From Planctomycetota bacterium (lineage in GTDB: Bacteria > Planctomycetota > Planctomycetia > Pirellulales > Lacipirellulaceae), in contig JAADGD010000188.1 in NCBI GenBank assembly GCA_013152515.1, positions 1-33,569 of the forward strand: a stretch of 33,569 bases of DNA, in the 5' to 3' direction. The notes beneath the pieces were generated by a model, which searched no databases, had not been told where the DNA came from, and was given only the letters and a program-made list of their open reading frames with translations. The translations under genes were made by a program, and so were the position numbers. Positions 1 through 7,348 of this stretch are shown in pieces. The number at the start of each line of letters is the position of its first letter. Positions within the stretch are counted from its first letter, which is position 1.

Positions 1-1
1 C

Positions 2-817
2 TCGTGGTTGCTGCTGCTCGGTCGCGGCACGAGTTCGCACCGATTGCTAAGCGATCTGTTTGACGAAGCGACGCGCGAAGACGAAAGTCAGACGCAATGG
101 AATCGAGCTTTCGTTTATCCAACCGTTGTCTTCCTGGGATCACTGGGAGTACTCCTATTTCTTTGTGTCACGTTGGTCCCTGCATTTAAGAGCATTTTTG
201 ACGATTTTGATTTAGATTTGCCCATCATAACCGTATGGACTGTGGGAATCTCGAGCATGATGCTGAGAAACCCGATTGGTTTTGTGTTTGGTATTTCTGC
301 TGCTTTGGGAGCCTGTTACCTCCTGATGCAACTCGTCCGCATCTGGGGGTTACCAGGGCGATTGGGGGGGTTGTTGACCACTGGCAGTTCATGGCAAGTG
401 ACCGCCGTGGCGCGATTTACACGCCAGTTGGCCGAAGCACTTGACGCGGGGTTGGAGCTGCCTGCGGCGCTGCGGCTTGCTGGAGGAGTTGGCAAACAAA
501 GCACGATGCGCCGCATTGCACTGCGACTCGCCAACGATGCGGAGCGGGAAGATTTTGATCTGAATACTTCGCCCCTGGCACGTCGGCTACCCTCGACGAT
601 GGTCCACGCATTGCAGGCAGGCGCAGACAACAGGCCGAGCATCCCTTTGCTGCGGCAGTTGGCGGAACTCTATACCACACGAGTCCGTGACCGACACAAT
701 TGGGCGACCGGATTCATGGCCCAATTTGCCATCCTCGGCATGGGAATCACGGTGGGGTTTGTTGTGTTGGCGCTCTTCATACCGTTGGTGCAACTAATTA
801 ATGGGCTAACGGGATAA
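2..817 (+). CDS. GspF-family type II secretion inner-membrane protein, 5' end outside window
   Basis: The reading frame is open from the first complete codon at position 2, so the start lies upstream; the in-frame TTG at 8 is probably an internal Leu. The visible 272 residues hold a membrane segment near residues 35-60, another near 85-110, a cytoplasmic domain and a C-terminal membrane segment. The stretch FTRQLAEALDAGLELPAALR is the typical start of the second T2SF (GspF/PilC) domain, followed by the usual C-terminal hydrophobic segment ending in LIPLVQLI-like residues. GspF proteins sit in the inner membrane and couple the assembly ATPase to pseudopilus growth. A second GspF-like gene follows at 1077 and three pseudopilin genes follow that, so the gene belongs to a pseudopilus operon. 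The gap to the next gene is occupied by a repeat element. Family assignment is firm; the exact system (type II secretion or a planctomycete pilus) is open. Confidence 0.88.
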   Translation, partial: SWLLLLGRGTSSHRLLSDLFDEATREDESQTQWNRAFVYPTVVFLGSLGVLLFLCVTLVPAFKSIFDDFDLDLPIITVWTVGISSMMLRNPIGFVFGISAALGACYLLMQLVRIWGLPGRLGGLLTTGSSWQVTAVARFTRQLAEALDAGLELPAALRLAGGVGKQSTMRRIALRLANDAEREDFDLNTSPLARRLPSTMVHALQAGADNRPSIPLLRQLAELYTTRVRDRHNWATGFMAQFAILGMGITVGFVVLALFIPLVQLINGLTG

Positions 818-843
818 TCACATGAAACACGCAAAAAGAAATA

Positions 844-1048
844 GTAACCTTTCACGGCGAGGAAAGAAGAAAAAGGAAAAGCCACAGATAAACACGGATA
901 AACGCAGATGAGGAAGGATTTATTAGCCGAATTGGATTGCCGAAAAGAAAAATGGGGGGAATAGCGGAAAAATTCCGACTCCCTCCAGGAAATCGGTGTT
1001 TATCTGTGTTCATCGGTGGCTATTTTTTTCCCTCGCGTGAACTGTTAC
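844..1048 (+). mobile_element. MITE-like element, copy 1 (about 205 bp, terminal inverted repeats)
   Basis: This fills the gap between the two GspF-like genes. It begins GTAACCTTTCACGG and ends CGTGAACTGTTAC, which are inverted repeats of each other with one or two mismatches. Inside it a second inverted pair is visible: CCACAGATAAACACGGAT near 881-898 and GTGTTTATCTGTGTTCATC near 992-1010, so the whole unit could fold back on itself. No coding frame is present. The reverse complement of the same sequence occurs at 20105-20318 with most positions matching by eye. Flanking target duplication is not clear here (an A-rich sequence on both sides), unlike the second copy. Confidence 0.8.
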
Positions 1049-1076
1049 GAAAAAAACTACCACAAGGATCTCGATT

Positions 1077-2192
1077 TTGAGTCAACTGTTTCCTACCTTT
1101 GCTCGATTTTTGCCGTGGCTTGAATTTCCGGTCTGGCCGCTGTCGTCGTGGACGAGTACGCCGTGGTGGCCGGCAGATACGCTCGCCTCGAAGCAACGTG
1201 CCTTGTTGCAAGTGTTGTCGGTGGCGGTCTCGCAGCGGTTGGAACTTGCACCGCTGGTTATGAGTTTGGCCCAAGAACATCGGGGACGCTACCGCCGTCG
1301 ACTCGCCCGCTTGGCCAAGCGAATGGCTGCGGGCACCTCGCTGCCTGACGCCTTAGAACAAACGCCTGGCGCTCTCTCCGACGAGCAGATGCTCGCCATC
1401 CGTTTTGGCATTCAATCGGGAACACTCACCGAAGCCTTAGATTCCTTAGTCACCCAGCAAGAACAATCCTCCAGCCCGATCAGCCACCGCCTGCGACAAA
1501 TCGGCTTTTATGGAGTGCTTGTGGCCTCGCTGTTTTTCTTGGTGCTGTCGTTCATTCTCATAAAGATTGTTCCGAGCTTTCAAGCGATCTTGGACGATTT
1601 CGAACTCGATATTACCGAGCCACTCAAGCAGTTGATAATCATCTCGAATGCACTGGTCGATATGTGGTGGCTGTTTGCGCTGGCGCTCTTGTTGTGTGTT
1701 TGGCTGATAAGGTCGGAATACTCGCAACGTTTTTTCCGTCGTCGTGTGCTGTCGCGAATTTTTAGGCCGGTGGCTCAACTTCGCTCGGCCAATTTGCTGA
1801 ATTTGTTGGCGATTGCACAACAAGCGGGCCGACCGCTGTCGGGGACGCTTTCGACTTTGGCGCGGTACCACTACGACTCGATGATCCGTCACAAGTTGCT
1901 TTTTGTCCGCAACGAAGTCGAGCAAGGCGCAGACCTCTGGACGAGCCTGACCCAAGCCCGCTTGCTTTCGCCGGTCGAATCGCGTGCCTTGACGAAATCG
2001 ACCGCGGCGAAATCGACCGTTTGGACCTTACGGCATCTGGCCACATGGAAACGCGATCTGGTCGCGCGACGCTTTGATATCTATGTCGACTTTTTATTAC
2101 CGGTGGTGATCGTGATAATGGCCTCGGTCGTACTCCTCACCGCCCTGGCGACGCTGACGCCACTGTTCAAACTGATTGATAATTTGAGCTAA
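1077..2192 (+). CDS. Second GspF-family type II secretion/pilus assembly membrane protein
   Basis: This is a 371-residue protein with two T2SF domains. Domain 1 (about residues 45-165) contains the typical pattern LAKRMAAGTSLPDALEQTPG, and a membrane segment follows near 143-165. A second pair of membrane segments lies near 195-215 and 340-365. The start is TTG at 1077, chosen because AAGGA at 1064-1068 lies 8 bases upstream and the alternative in-frame starts have no ribosome site. It is shorter than typical GspF (about 400 residues) because the N-terminus is brief. The stop at 2192 is followed after two bases by the next ATG, so it is co-transcribed with the pseudopilins. Two GspF-type genes side by side could form a heteromeric platform or a split-paralogue arrangement; the sequence cannot decide. 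Confidence 0.88.
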   Translation: MSQLFPTFARFLPWLEFPVWPLSSWTSTPWWPADTLASKQRALLQVLSVAVSQRLELAPLVMSLAQEHRGRYRRRLARLAKRMAAGTSLPDALEQTPGALSDEQMLAIRFGIQSGTLTEALDSLVTQQEQSSSPISHRLRQIGFYGVLVASLFFLVLSFILIKIVPSFQAILDDFELDITEPLKQLIIISNALVDMWWLFALALLLCVWLIRSEYSQRFFRRRVLSRIFRPVAQLRSANLLNLLAIAQQAGRPLSGTLSTLARYHYDSMIRHKLLFVRNEVEQGADLWTSLTQARLLSPVESRALTKSTAAKSTVWTLRHLATWKRDLVARRFDIYVDFLLPVVIVIMASVVLLTALATLTPLFKLIDNLS

Positions 2193-2194
2193 AT

Positions 2195-2662
2195 ATGCTT
2201 CACCTACATTCAAAATTGCCAAAACGTCGTGGCGGCTTCACGGTCACCGAATTGATCGTTGCCGCCACGCTGCTAGTCGTCCTCATGTCGGTGGTTGGCA
2301 CCTTGACGGTGAGCAGTGGTCGGCTCTGGCAAGATACTCGCCACTATCGGCTGGCAATCGATGAGCTTTCCAACCAACTCGATCGATTGACCGCTCTCGA
2401 TGATACCCGCCTAACGACAGCCATCGCGGAGCTGTCCGCGTCTCCACAAATCCGCTCCGTACTACCCAATCCGGTTCTAACCGCCGAGTCACTCGCAGAC
2501 GAAAACGGCACACGCGTGGTCTTGCAACTCGCCTGGGACCGTCTTGGCAAGAGCCGGCCGGTGTCGCTCGTTGGGTGGATGAATCCTCTGCCGAACGAAG
2601 AAGAACCAAAGGCTGAAGAGCCGGAGACTGAAGAGCAGAAGACTGAGGAGGCAGCACCATGA
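2195..2662 (+). CDS. Pseudopilin with prepilin N-terminal motif and acidic tail
   Basis: This is a 155-residue protein. The class III prepilin signal is GGFTVTELIVAATLLVV (from about residue 13): Gly then Phe at the cleavage point, Glu at mature position 5, then a hydrophobic helix. The remainder is a short soluble domain. The last 25 or so residues are Glu-rich with an imperfect repeat (EEEPKAEEPETEEQKTEE), a disordered acidic tail not usual for GspH/GspI minor pseudopilins. The ATG lies two bases after the stop of the GspF-like gene without a strong ribosome site, suggesting translational coupling. Its stop overlaps the next start (ATGA at 2659-2662). It is likely a minor pseudopilin processed by a prepilin peptidase not encoded in this window. 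Confidence 0.82.
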   Translation: MLHLHSKLPKRRGGFTVTELIVAATLLVVLMSVVGTLTVSSGRLWQDTRHYRLAIDELSNQLDRLTALDDTRLTTAIAELSASPQIRSVLPNPVLTAESLADENGTRVVLQLAWDRLGKSRPVSLVGWMNPLPNEEEPKAEEPETEEQKTEEAAP

Positions 2663-3189
2663 ACAACCCCAGAGCGTTTCCCCGTGCGTTTACTTTGGTC
2701 GAAATGATGGTCTCGATTTCTGTCGGGAGCGTGTTGATGGCGTTGGCTTTGGGCATGGTTCACCGCACGATGCGAACTGAATCAACGGCTAACACCAACG
2801 CAAAAGTCGAGCGTACCGCTGCTCGTTTGTCTCGTCAGTTTCGGCACGACATCCATCAAGCAGAAAGTGTCTCGCTCGACAACCAGCAGCCAGACGCGGC
2901 CCTTTTGCGACTGATGCTAACCGACCAACGTCCACTCACCTACCGTATCGAAAACGGTGGTATTCTCCGCGAACAGCAGCAAAGCGACGAACGAACTCAG
3001 CGAGAATTCTTTGGATTTCCCGAAAACTTCACTTTGCAATTCGCCCAGTTGTCCGAACCGGCACGCATTACTCTGACGCTCGAACACGACACCCAACTGG
3101 TTGGTATCGCACCACAGATTAGGCTCCATGTCGAGGCTGTTGTCGGCCAATTCCTGCGGCTTCGTCAATCCGGAGGAGATTCCCAATGA
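2659..3189 (+). CDS. Pseudopilin (GspJ/PilW-like size) with prepilin N-terminal motif
   Basis: This is a 176-residue protein. The motif FPRAFTLVEMMVSISVGSVL near residues 5-24 shows a prepilin-type leader: Phe-Thr-Leu-Val-Glu with Glu at +5, then a hydrophobic helix. After the helix comes a soluble region with MVHRTMRTESTANTNAKVER and a beta-rich segment, as in minor pseudopilins of the GspJ class. The Ala rather than Gly before Phe (R-A-F) is a conservative variation of the cleavage site. The start overlaps the previous stop by ATGA, and its own stop overlaps the next start at 3186-3189, so three pseudopilin genes are translationally coupled. GspJ identity is inferred from order and size only. 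Confidence 0.8.
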   Translation: MNNPRAFPRAFTLVEMMVSISVGSVLMALALGMVHRTMRTESTANTNAKVERTAARLSRQFRHDIHQAESVSLDNQQPDAALLRLMLTDQRPLTYRIENGGILREQQQSDERTQREFFGFPENFTLQFAQLSEPARITLTLEHDTQLVGIAPQIRLHVEAVVGQFLRLRQSGGDSQ

Positions 3190-3602
3190 AGTCACGTTCG
3201 ACACGCACGAATAGACGCCGCACTCCACGCCCAGCCTCCGTGCTGGTGGCTGTTCTCGTCTGTTTGGCAATTGCCACAACGCTCGTCACCTCGTCGGTTC
3301 GCACCGCATTAAACGCCAGGCGCGCCATGCACACGCAACATCAGCTACGACAAACCGAACTGCTGCTCGCCGCCGGCATCCAGCGAGCTTCGCGTCAATT
3401 TCAAGTGGCTACCAACTACACCGGCGAGACTTGGGAGTTGCCCTCGCTCGTGATTCCCAACATCGACTCCGCGCAAGTAAAAATCGAGATCACCCCGACA
3501 GCCGAAAATTCCTCACGCTCGATTAGCGTAACGGCTCGGCTCTCGACAGGTCCTCACACAGCGATCCAACGTTCGTACATTTTTACGGTCGATTCTCAAT
3601 AA
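3186..3602 (+). CDS. Small membrane-anchored minor pseudopilin-like protein (GspK/PilX position)
   Basis: This is a 138-residue protein. A basic N-terminus (KSRSTRTNRRRTPRP) is followed by one hydrophobic helix, ASVLVAVLVCLAIATTLVTS (about residues 17-36), and a short soluble domain rich in beta-forming residues. The helix begins Ala-Ser-Val-Leu-Val and lacks Glu at position 5, as is common for GspK/PilX-type tip proteins, but it is far shorter than GspK (about 300 residues). The region TALNARRAMHTQHQLRQTEL resembles the post-helix part of PilX/GspK-like proteins. The gene overlaps its upstream neighbour by ATGA and ends 22 bases before the DUF1559 gene. A role at the pseudopilus tip is inferred from position; the family was not recognised with certainty. 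Confidence 0.7.
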   Translation: MKSRSTRTNRRRTPRPASVLVAVLVCLAIATTLVTSSVRTALNARRAMHTQHQLRQTELLLAAGIQRASRQFQVATNYTGETWELPSLVIPNIDSAQVKIEITPTAENSSRSISVTARLSTGPHTAIQRSYIFTVDSQ

Positions 3603-3624
3603 CTGCATTTAAGGAGTATTTCTT

Positions 3625-4569
3625 ATGACGATGAAACATAGCTTTAGCCGGAACACACTACGCGCATCCAGGCGATCCGCCTTTACGCTCGTTGAACTTT
3701 TAGTCGTGATCGCGATTATCGGCGTGTTGGTGGCACTCTTGCTGCCAGCGGTACAGGCAGCCCGCGAAGCCGCACGACGTTGCTCCTGTTTGAACAACAT
3801 TTCTCAACTGGCGCTAGCAGTCCACAATTACGAATTCAGCACCGAACACCTGCCCTCGGGTACCATCAACCCAACAGGCCCCATCCGCAGCGAACCCGAG
3901 GGACAGCATATCAGTTGGCTCGTGCAAATTTTGCCTTATGTCGAGCAGCACAACGCCTACCGACTTTTTGACCAACAAGCAGGTGCCTACGCCCGCGCCA
4001 ACAGCGAGGTTCGCGCACTGACGGTCGGACTATTTTTGTGCCCCTCCTTTCCTGGTTCCGATACCAACGAGTCTCTTCCGTCCTACGGTGGTGGCTACCA
4101 ACAAAACCAGGAAATTCCGGAGCGAGGAATTGCAGCTCGAACGACCTATGCCGGCTGTCATAACGACCAAGAGTCGCCGATCGATGCCGACAACAACGGT
4201 CTACTTTTTTTGAATAGCCAACTCCGCTACACCGACATTTTGGACGGGAGTTCGCAGACGATCTTGATCGGTGAGTATCGAGCCGACGAGGACGAACTTG
4301 GTTGGGTGAGCGGGACGCGGGCGACGTTGCGAAATACCGACAGGTTCGATGAGAATGATTTCCTGCGAAACAATCGCCGCCAACCACAAAAAAAGCTCCC
4401 ACCAGCGGGACCACTCGATGTGGGTGGCTTTGGAAGTGCCCATCCGGGCGGCGCTCAATTCGCCTTTGCCGATGGTTCGAGCAAAATGATCAGTGACAAC
4501 GTCGAACCGGCTGTGTTGCAGCAACTAGGCCACCGCGCCGACGGCAAATTGCTGAAAGCAAGGTTCTGA
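3625..4569 (+). CDS. DUF1559 domain protein with prepilin leader
   Basis: This is a 314-residue protein. The leader FTLVELLVVIAIIGVLVALL (about residues 21-40) is a textbook class III prepilin signal, followed by LLPAVQAAREAARR, the standard DUF1559 opening found in very large numbers in planctomycetes. The N-terminal part of the soluble domain has CLNNISQLALAVHNYE. The C-terminal signature is present: GFGSAHPGGAQFAFADGS, the H-x-G...DG motif characteristic of the family. ATG at 3625 is preceded by AAGGAG at 3611-3616; a second in-frame ATG at 3631 is possible. It closes the pseudopilus operon, where a major pseudopilin (GspG) would be expected, so it may act as the structural subunit of this fibre. 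That role is inference; the family function is not established. Confidence 0.92.
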   Translation: MTMKHSFSRNTLRASRRSAFTLVELLVVIAIIGVLVALLLPAVQAAREAARRCSCLNNISQLALAVHNYEFSTEHLPSGTINPTGPIRSEPEGQHISWLVQILPYVEQHNAYRLFDQQAGAYARANSEVRALTVGLFLCPSFPGSDTNESLPSYGGGYQQNQEIPERGIAARTTYAGCHNDQESPIDADNNGLLFLNSQLRYTDILDGSSQTILIGEYRADEDELGWVSGTRATLRNTDRFDENDFLRNNRRQPQKKLPPAGPLDVGGFGSAHPGGAQFAFADGSSKMISDNVEPAVLQQLGHRADGKLLKARF

Positions 4570-4657
4570 GTGTTTACTACAGGGTCGTTTCGGACACAAG
4601 GAATCTCACGTCTCCACCAGGAGGACTGCAAAGTCGTGTAGATCAAGAAAAATTTAG

Positions 4658-4673
4658 GTTCATCCGGATGAAC
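4658..4673 (-). terminator. Possible terminator for the sulfatase gene (16-base perfect palindrome)
   Basis: The sequence GTTCATCCGGATGAAC is a perfect palindrome. Read on the minus strand it is followed by CTAAATTTTTCTT, a T-rich run, and lies about 130 bases after the sulfatase stop. It could also serve the convergent pseudopilus operon. The stem is short, so the call is weak. The rest of the gap 4570-4805 holds nothing I can identify. Confidence 0.35.
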
Positions 4674-4805
4674 TCAAAAAATGTCGATTGCTTGTTGAGC
4701 ATTGTTCGTTGCGCGCGGCAGATAGGAATCCGTCAATCTTTGGCTATCGCAGGGCGAACTGTGTAGATAAATCGGTAAAATTTTGTTGTTGGATTGCATG
4801 TGGCG

Positions 4806-6275
4806 CTACTTTTTTGGCTGAGGAAACTTCCAGCGCTCCGACGGTGTATTTGCCTCGACCATCAAGTGCCGCATTTCTTTCACGACTTTTGGATGATCGC
4901 TGGCAAGGTCTTTTTGTTCGCCAATATCGGTGGACAAGTCATAGAGACGGATGGGCGAATGGTAGGGCTGCTGAACTGCCTTCCAGTGGCCCTGCCGTAC
5001 TGCTTGCGCTCCCTCTCCTTCATAAAATGCCCAATATAGATACTTGTGCTGTTTTTGGGCGGTGATATTCCCCAGCAAAGTGGGTAAGAACGAGATGCCG
5101 TCAATGTCGCTAGGAACCGCGTTGGCTGCTCCGGCAATATCGACAAACGTCGGCAGCAAGTCCCAAAAAGCTCCCGCGAAATCGGTGGACGAACCTGCCT
5201 GGATGGTTCCCGGCCAGCGAGCGATCGTGGGAACGCGAATCCCGCCCTCGCTCAAGCTACGCTTGATGCCGGACAAAAACCCATTCGAATCGTTGAAGTC
5301 TGGGTCATTTCCGCCCTCTCTGTGCGGCCCGTTGTCCGAGGAGAACAGAATAAGCGTTTTATCATCAATGCCGAGCGCTTTCAGGCGATCGATCATTTTA
5401 CCGATATCGGTGTCCATGCGCGAGATCATCGCCGCATGACCTTTTTGAGCTTCCGGCCAATCTTTGTCGGCATAGATCCCTAAATCTGGAACCTCCATCC
5501 CGCGGCTGCCCGCCTCGTTATTTGCGTGAGGAATGGTAAGTGCAAGATAGAGGAAAAAGGGACGCTCTTTGTTGCGATCAACAAAGTCGAGTGCCTCGTT
5601 CATGATGAGATCGTGGCTATAGTCGACTTTTTTCGAGGCAACCCCTTGTCCGTACTTTCCTACGTTGGGAACAATGTTTCTCAAAGGAATTCGCTCTTCA
5701 TTGCGATAGAGAAATGTTGGGTAGTAGTTGTGGGCCATGCTCTGGTCGAGGTAGCCGTAGAAATAGTCGAATCCCTGTTTGGTTGGAACGCCCGGGGAAC
5801 CTTCGTGTCCGATTCCCCACTTGCCAGCCAAGCAAGTTGCGTACCCCGCCTGTTGCAACAGCTTGGCAACGGTAACGTCGGTGGGTCGCAGATTATCTTT
5901 GCTGTTGCCTCGAATCAGCGCGTGCCCCGTATGATAGCCTGTCATCAAAACGCAACGCGAAGGCGCGCAGACAGTCGACCCGGCGTAGAAATCGGTAAAT
6001 CGCATCCCTTCAGTCGCCATTTGGTCCAGGTTGGGCGTCTGGATCCGTTTTTGGCCATAACATCCCAAATCTCCATACCCTAAATCATCCGCCAAGATGA
6101 AAATGATGTTTGGCCGCTCAACAGTTTGGGCATCTGGTTGAAGGGCGAAGCTGCTTTCTGCTGTCGTCACTGCAGCGAGCAAAATGGTCCAAGTAGTTAT
6201 TCGGAACAGGGTTCTCGAAAAAGGAAAACGTTGGAAATTTGACTCGTGGTCATTGGAAAAAAGTGCTTGAAACAT
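4806..6275 (-). CDS. Exported sulfatase (arylsulfatase family, Cys-type)
   Basis: This 489-residue enzyme is predicted to hydrolyse sulfate esters, probably on sulfated polysaccharides, in the periplasm or outside the cell. An N-terminal hydrophobic stretch (about residues 24-43, ending SSFA) acts as signal peptide. NIIFILADDLGYGDLGCYG (residues 56-74) carries the first metal-binding Asp pair (63, 64). The sulfatase signature CAPSR is at 103-107, with Cys103 the residue oxidised to formylglycine, followed by LMTGYHTGHALIRGN. FSSDNGPHREGG near 310-325 supplies the second metal-binding Asp-Asn. Length is normal for the family. ATG 6275 is used because no other Met precedes the hydrophobic segment, but no good ribosome site lies before it. 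It stands alone; substrate is unknown. The FGE-like gene at 32638 cannot be its activator because that protein lacks the active-site cysteines. Confidence 0.93.
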   Translation of the reverse strand: MFQALFSNDHESNFQRFPFSRTLFRITTWTILLAAVTTAESSFALQPDAQTVERPNIIFILADDLGYGDLGCYGQKRIQTPNLDQMATEGMRFTDFYAGSTVCAPSRCVLMTGYHTGHALIRGNSKDNLRPTDVTVAKLLQQAGYATCLAGKWGIGHEGSPGVPTKQGFDYFYGYLDQSMAHNYYPTFLYRNEERIPLRNIVPNVGKYGQGVASKKVDYSHDLIMNEALDFVDRNKERPFFLYLALTIPHANNEAGSRGMEVPDLGIYADKDWPEAQKGHAAMISRMDTDIGKMIDRLKALGIDDKTLILFSSDNGPHREGGNDPDFNDSNGFLSGIKRSLSEGGIRVPTIARWPGTIQAGSSTDFAGAFWDLLPTFVDIAGAANAVPSDIDGISFLPTLLGNITAQKQHKYLYWAFYEGEGAQAVRQGHWKAVQQPYHSPIRLYDLSTDIGEQKDLASDHPKVVKEMRHLMVEANTPSERWKFPQPKK

Positions 6276-6316
6276 GATGGGCCTGAGTAAAAGGAGGTGT
6301 GTTCTACATTTTTTCG

Positions 6317-6391
6317 CCGAACCGCGCCCGTAAGGAAGCGTCCAAACAGACTTCTAGCCCCCTCGGACGCTTCCTAACGGGCGCGGTTCGG
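6317..6391. repeat. Dispersed hairpin repeat, CGAACCGCG family, copy 1
   Basis: The left arm at 6318-6343 starts CGAACCGCGCCCGTAAGG and continues to AAGCGTCC; the right arm at 6365-6391 is GGACGCTTCC... to GCGGTTCGG. The arms are nearly perfect reverse complements with a loop of about 21 bases. The same arms occur at 10739-10826, 14645-14755 and 27294-27366. It lies just upstream of the sulfatase start. Confidence 0.85.
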
Positions 6392-6412
6392 TATAGGGTT
6401 GTACGGCTCAAT

Positions 6413-6483
6413 CGTGAGCGAAGGACTTCAATCCGTAGCTCACGAAACTTTCAAACCTACTGGCCTTCAGCCGGTAGTAGTTT
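6413..6483. repeat. Dispersed double-hairpin repeat, copy 1
   Basis: Two small stem-loops in a row: CGTGAGC (6413-6419) pairs with GCTCACG (6438-6444), and AAACCTACTGGC (6453-6464) pairs with GCCGGTAGTAGTTT (6470-6483). A similar unit is at 10835-10906, sharing GAAGGACTT, TCCGTAGCTCACGAAA and a CTTCAGC segment. In both places it follows a CGAACCGCG hairpin on the same strand. It overlaps the 3' end of the racemase remnant. Confidence 0.7.
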
Positions 6484-7281
6484 AGTTTTGAGTAAATATT
6501 TAACTTGCTCCAATGCTAAATGAGGGCTTGTTAGAATAGGCACTAGGCTGCTCTTCAGGAAGAACATATAGTAATCTCGCAGTGGAGGCTTGTGCAAGAA
6601 CTATCTCCTCGACTTGGGTACCCAAATCAAGCACGGCCTTCTTGACTAAGCGATCATGTGTTTCGACGTCTTGTCTCCTGAGAGCCTCAAAAGCGTGTTC
6701 TACCAGCACAAGCTTTATTTCAAGCGGTCGACCTACTCTGGCGGCTTCTGCTTGCAGCAATTGCTGAGTAGGGTTCAGCGTTGTCGGAGTTGGTTGCGAT
6801 GACGCCGATCTTGGTACCTTCTTGAACCGCCTTGGCGATCATCGCTTCGTCGATCTTGTTGATCGGAATTCCAACCGAGGCACGCACGACATCGACGCAA
6901 GGCGAGATCGTCGAACAAGTGACCAAAACTACCTGCGCCCCAATATCTTCGGCAACTGCTATGATTTCTTGTAAATGCCTCGAATCTTCCGACGCAATCT
7001 TTCCTCGCTGGCGAACACGCTCCAGCAGCGGTTCGTTAAGGCGAGCGGCAGTTGAGAACGTACCCACGCGAAACCGCAGGCTAGCGCCAAGCGGCTGATT
7101 TTATCAGCCGCAACGCGCTAGCGTCCGGGTTCTTCGCAGGTAAATTCTCATCTGCCGCTCGCCTAAGAACGTGCATTGTGCGAAAATCTGGCAAGAGCTT
7201 TGCGCACAGCTCGTCGAAAACATCGATCTATTGCGAGGCCGTGTGAACCAAAACGAGCTTGTTGTTTTCTGAAATCTTCAT
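6457..7281 (-). pseudogene. Decayed aspartate/glutamate racemase-family gene, interrupted by an inverted-repeat element
   Basis: Pieces of one protein are readable on the minus strand. From ATG at 7281: MKISENNKLVLVHTASQ, then an in-frame TAG (7228-7230), then IDVFDELCAKLLPDFRTMHV and L. The 123-bp element 7041-7163 follows. The frame resumes with NEPLLERVRQRGK and contains AQVVLVTCSTISPCVDVVRA, with the catalytic-type Cys of the Asp/Glu racemase fold, then IGVIATNSD. A one-base shift near 6779-6785 leads to TLNPTQQLLQAEAARVGRPL and VEHAFEAL. LAQASTARLLYVLPEEQP is followed by a second one-base shift near 6543-6547 and VPILTSPHLALEQVKYLL, the expected C-terminal motif with the second Cys replaced by Thr. 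One stop codon, two shifts and one insertion make this a pseudogene; a sequencing error could explain one lesion but not all. Substrate cannot be inferred. Confidence 0.85.
7041..7163. mobile_element. 123-bp inverted-repeat insertion element with TAAG target duplication
   Basis: The ends are GCGAGCGGCAG (7041-7051) and CTGCCGCTCGCC (7152-7163), inverted repeats of each other. The core is a second palindrome around GCGGCTGATTTTATCAGCCGC (split at 7091-7111), bounded by CTAGCGCC and GCGCTAGCG. TAAG at 7037-7040 and again at 7164-7167 is a perfect 4-bp duplication. Deleting one TAAG plus the element rejoins the racemase frame as His-Val-Leu-Asn-Glu-Pro. No open frame is inside, so it must have been moved by an outside transposase. 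A half copy of the end, CCGCTCGCCTTAGTAACC, is near 7641-7658. Confidence 0.82.
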
Positions 7282-7348
7282 ACTGTCGGTCTGAGTGTTG
7301 CAATCACTGGAACAAATTGACGTATGTGGCGGAGCGTCAGCGCGGCTG

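Noticed and set aside
4688-5065. 125-residue plus-strand frame over the end of the sulfatase gene
   Set aside because: It is the reverse-strand shadow of the sulfatase C-terminus and has no domain or start support.
6290-6300. Perfect ribosome-binding-like sequence AAAAGGAGGTG on the plus strand
   Set aside because: It lies on the strand opposite the sulfatase gene; the only start nearby (GTG 6299) is too close and opens a frame that runs through the hairpin repeat with no protein-like features.
6317-6483. CRISPR array
   Set aside because: The repeats are fold-back arms with no regular spacer pattern or constant repeat length.
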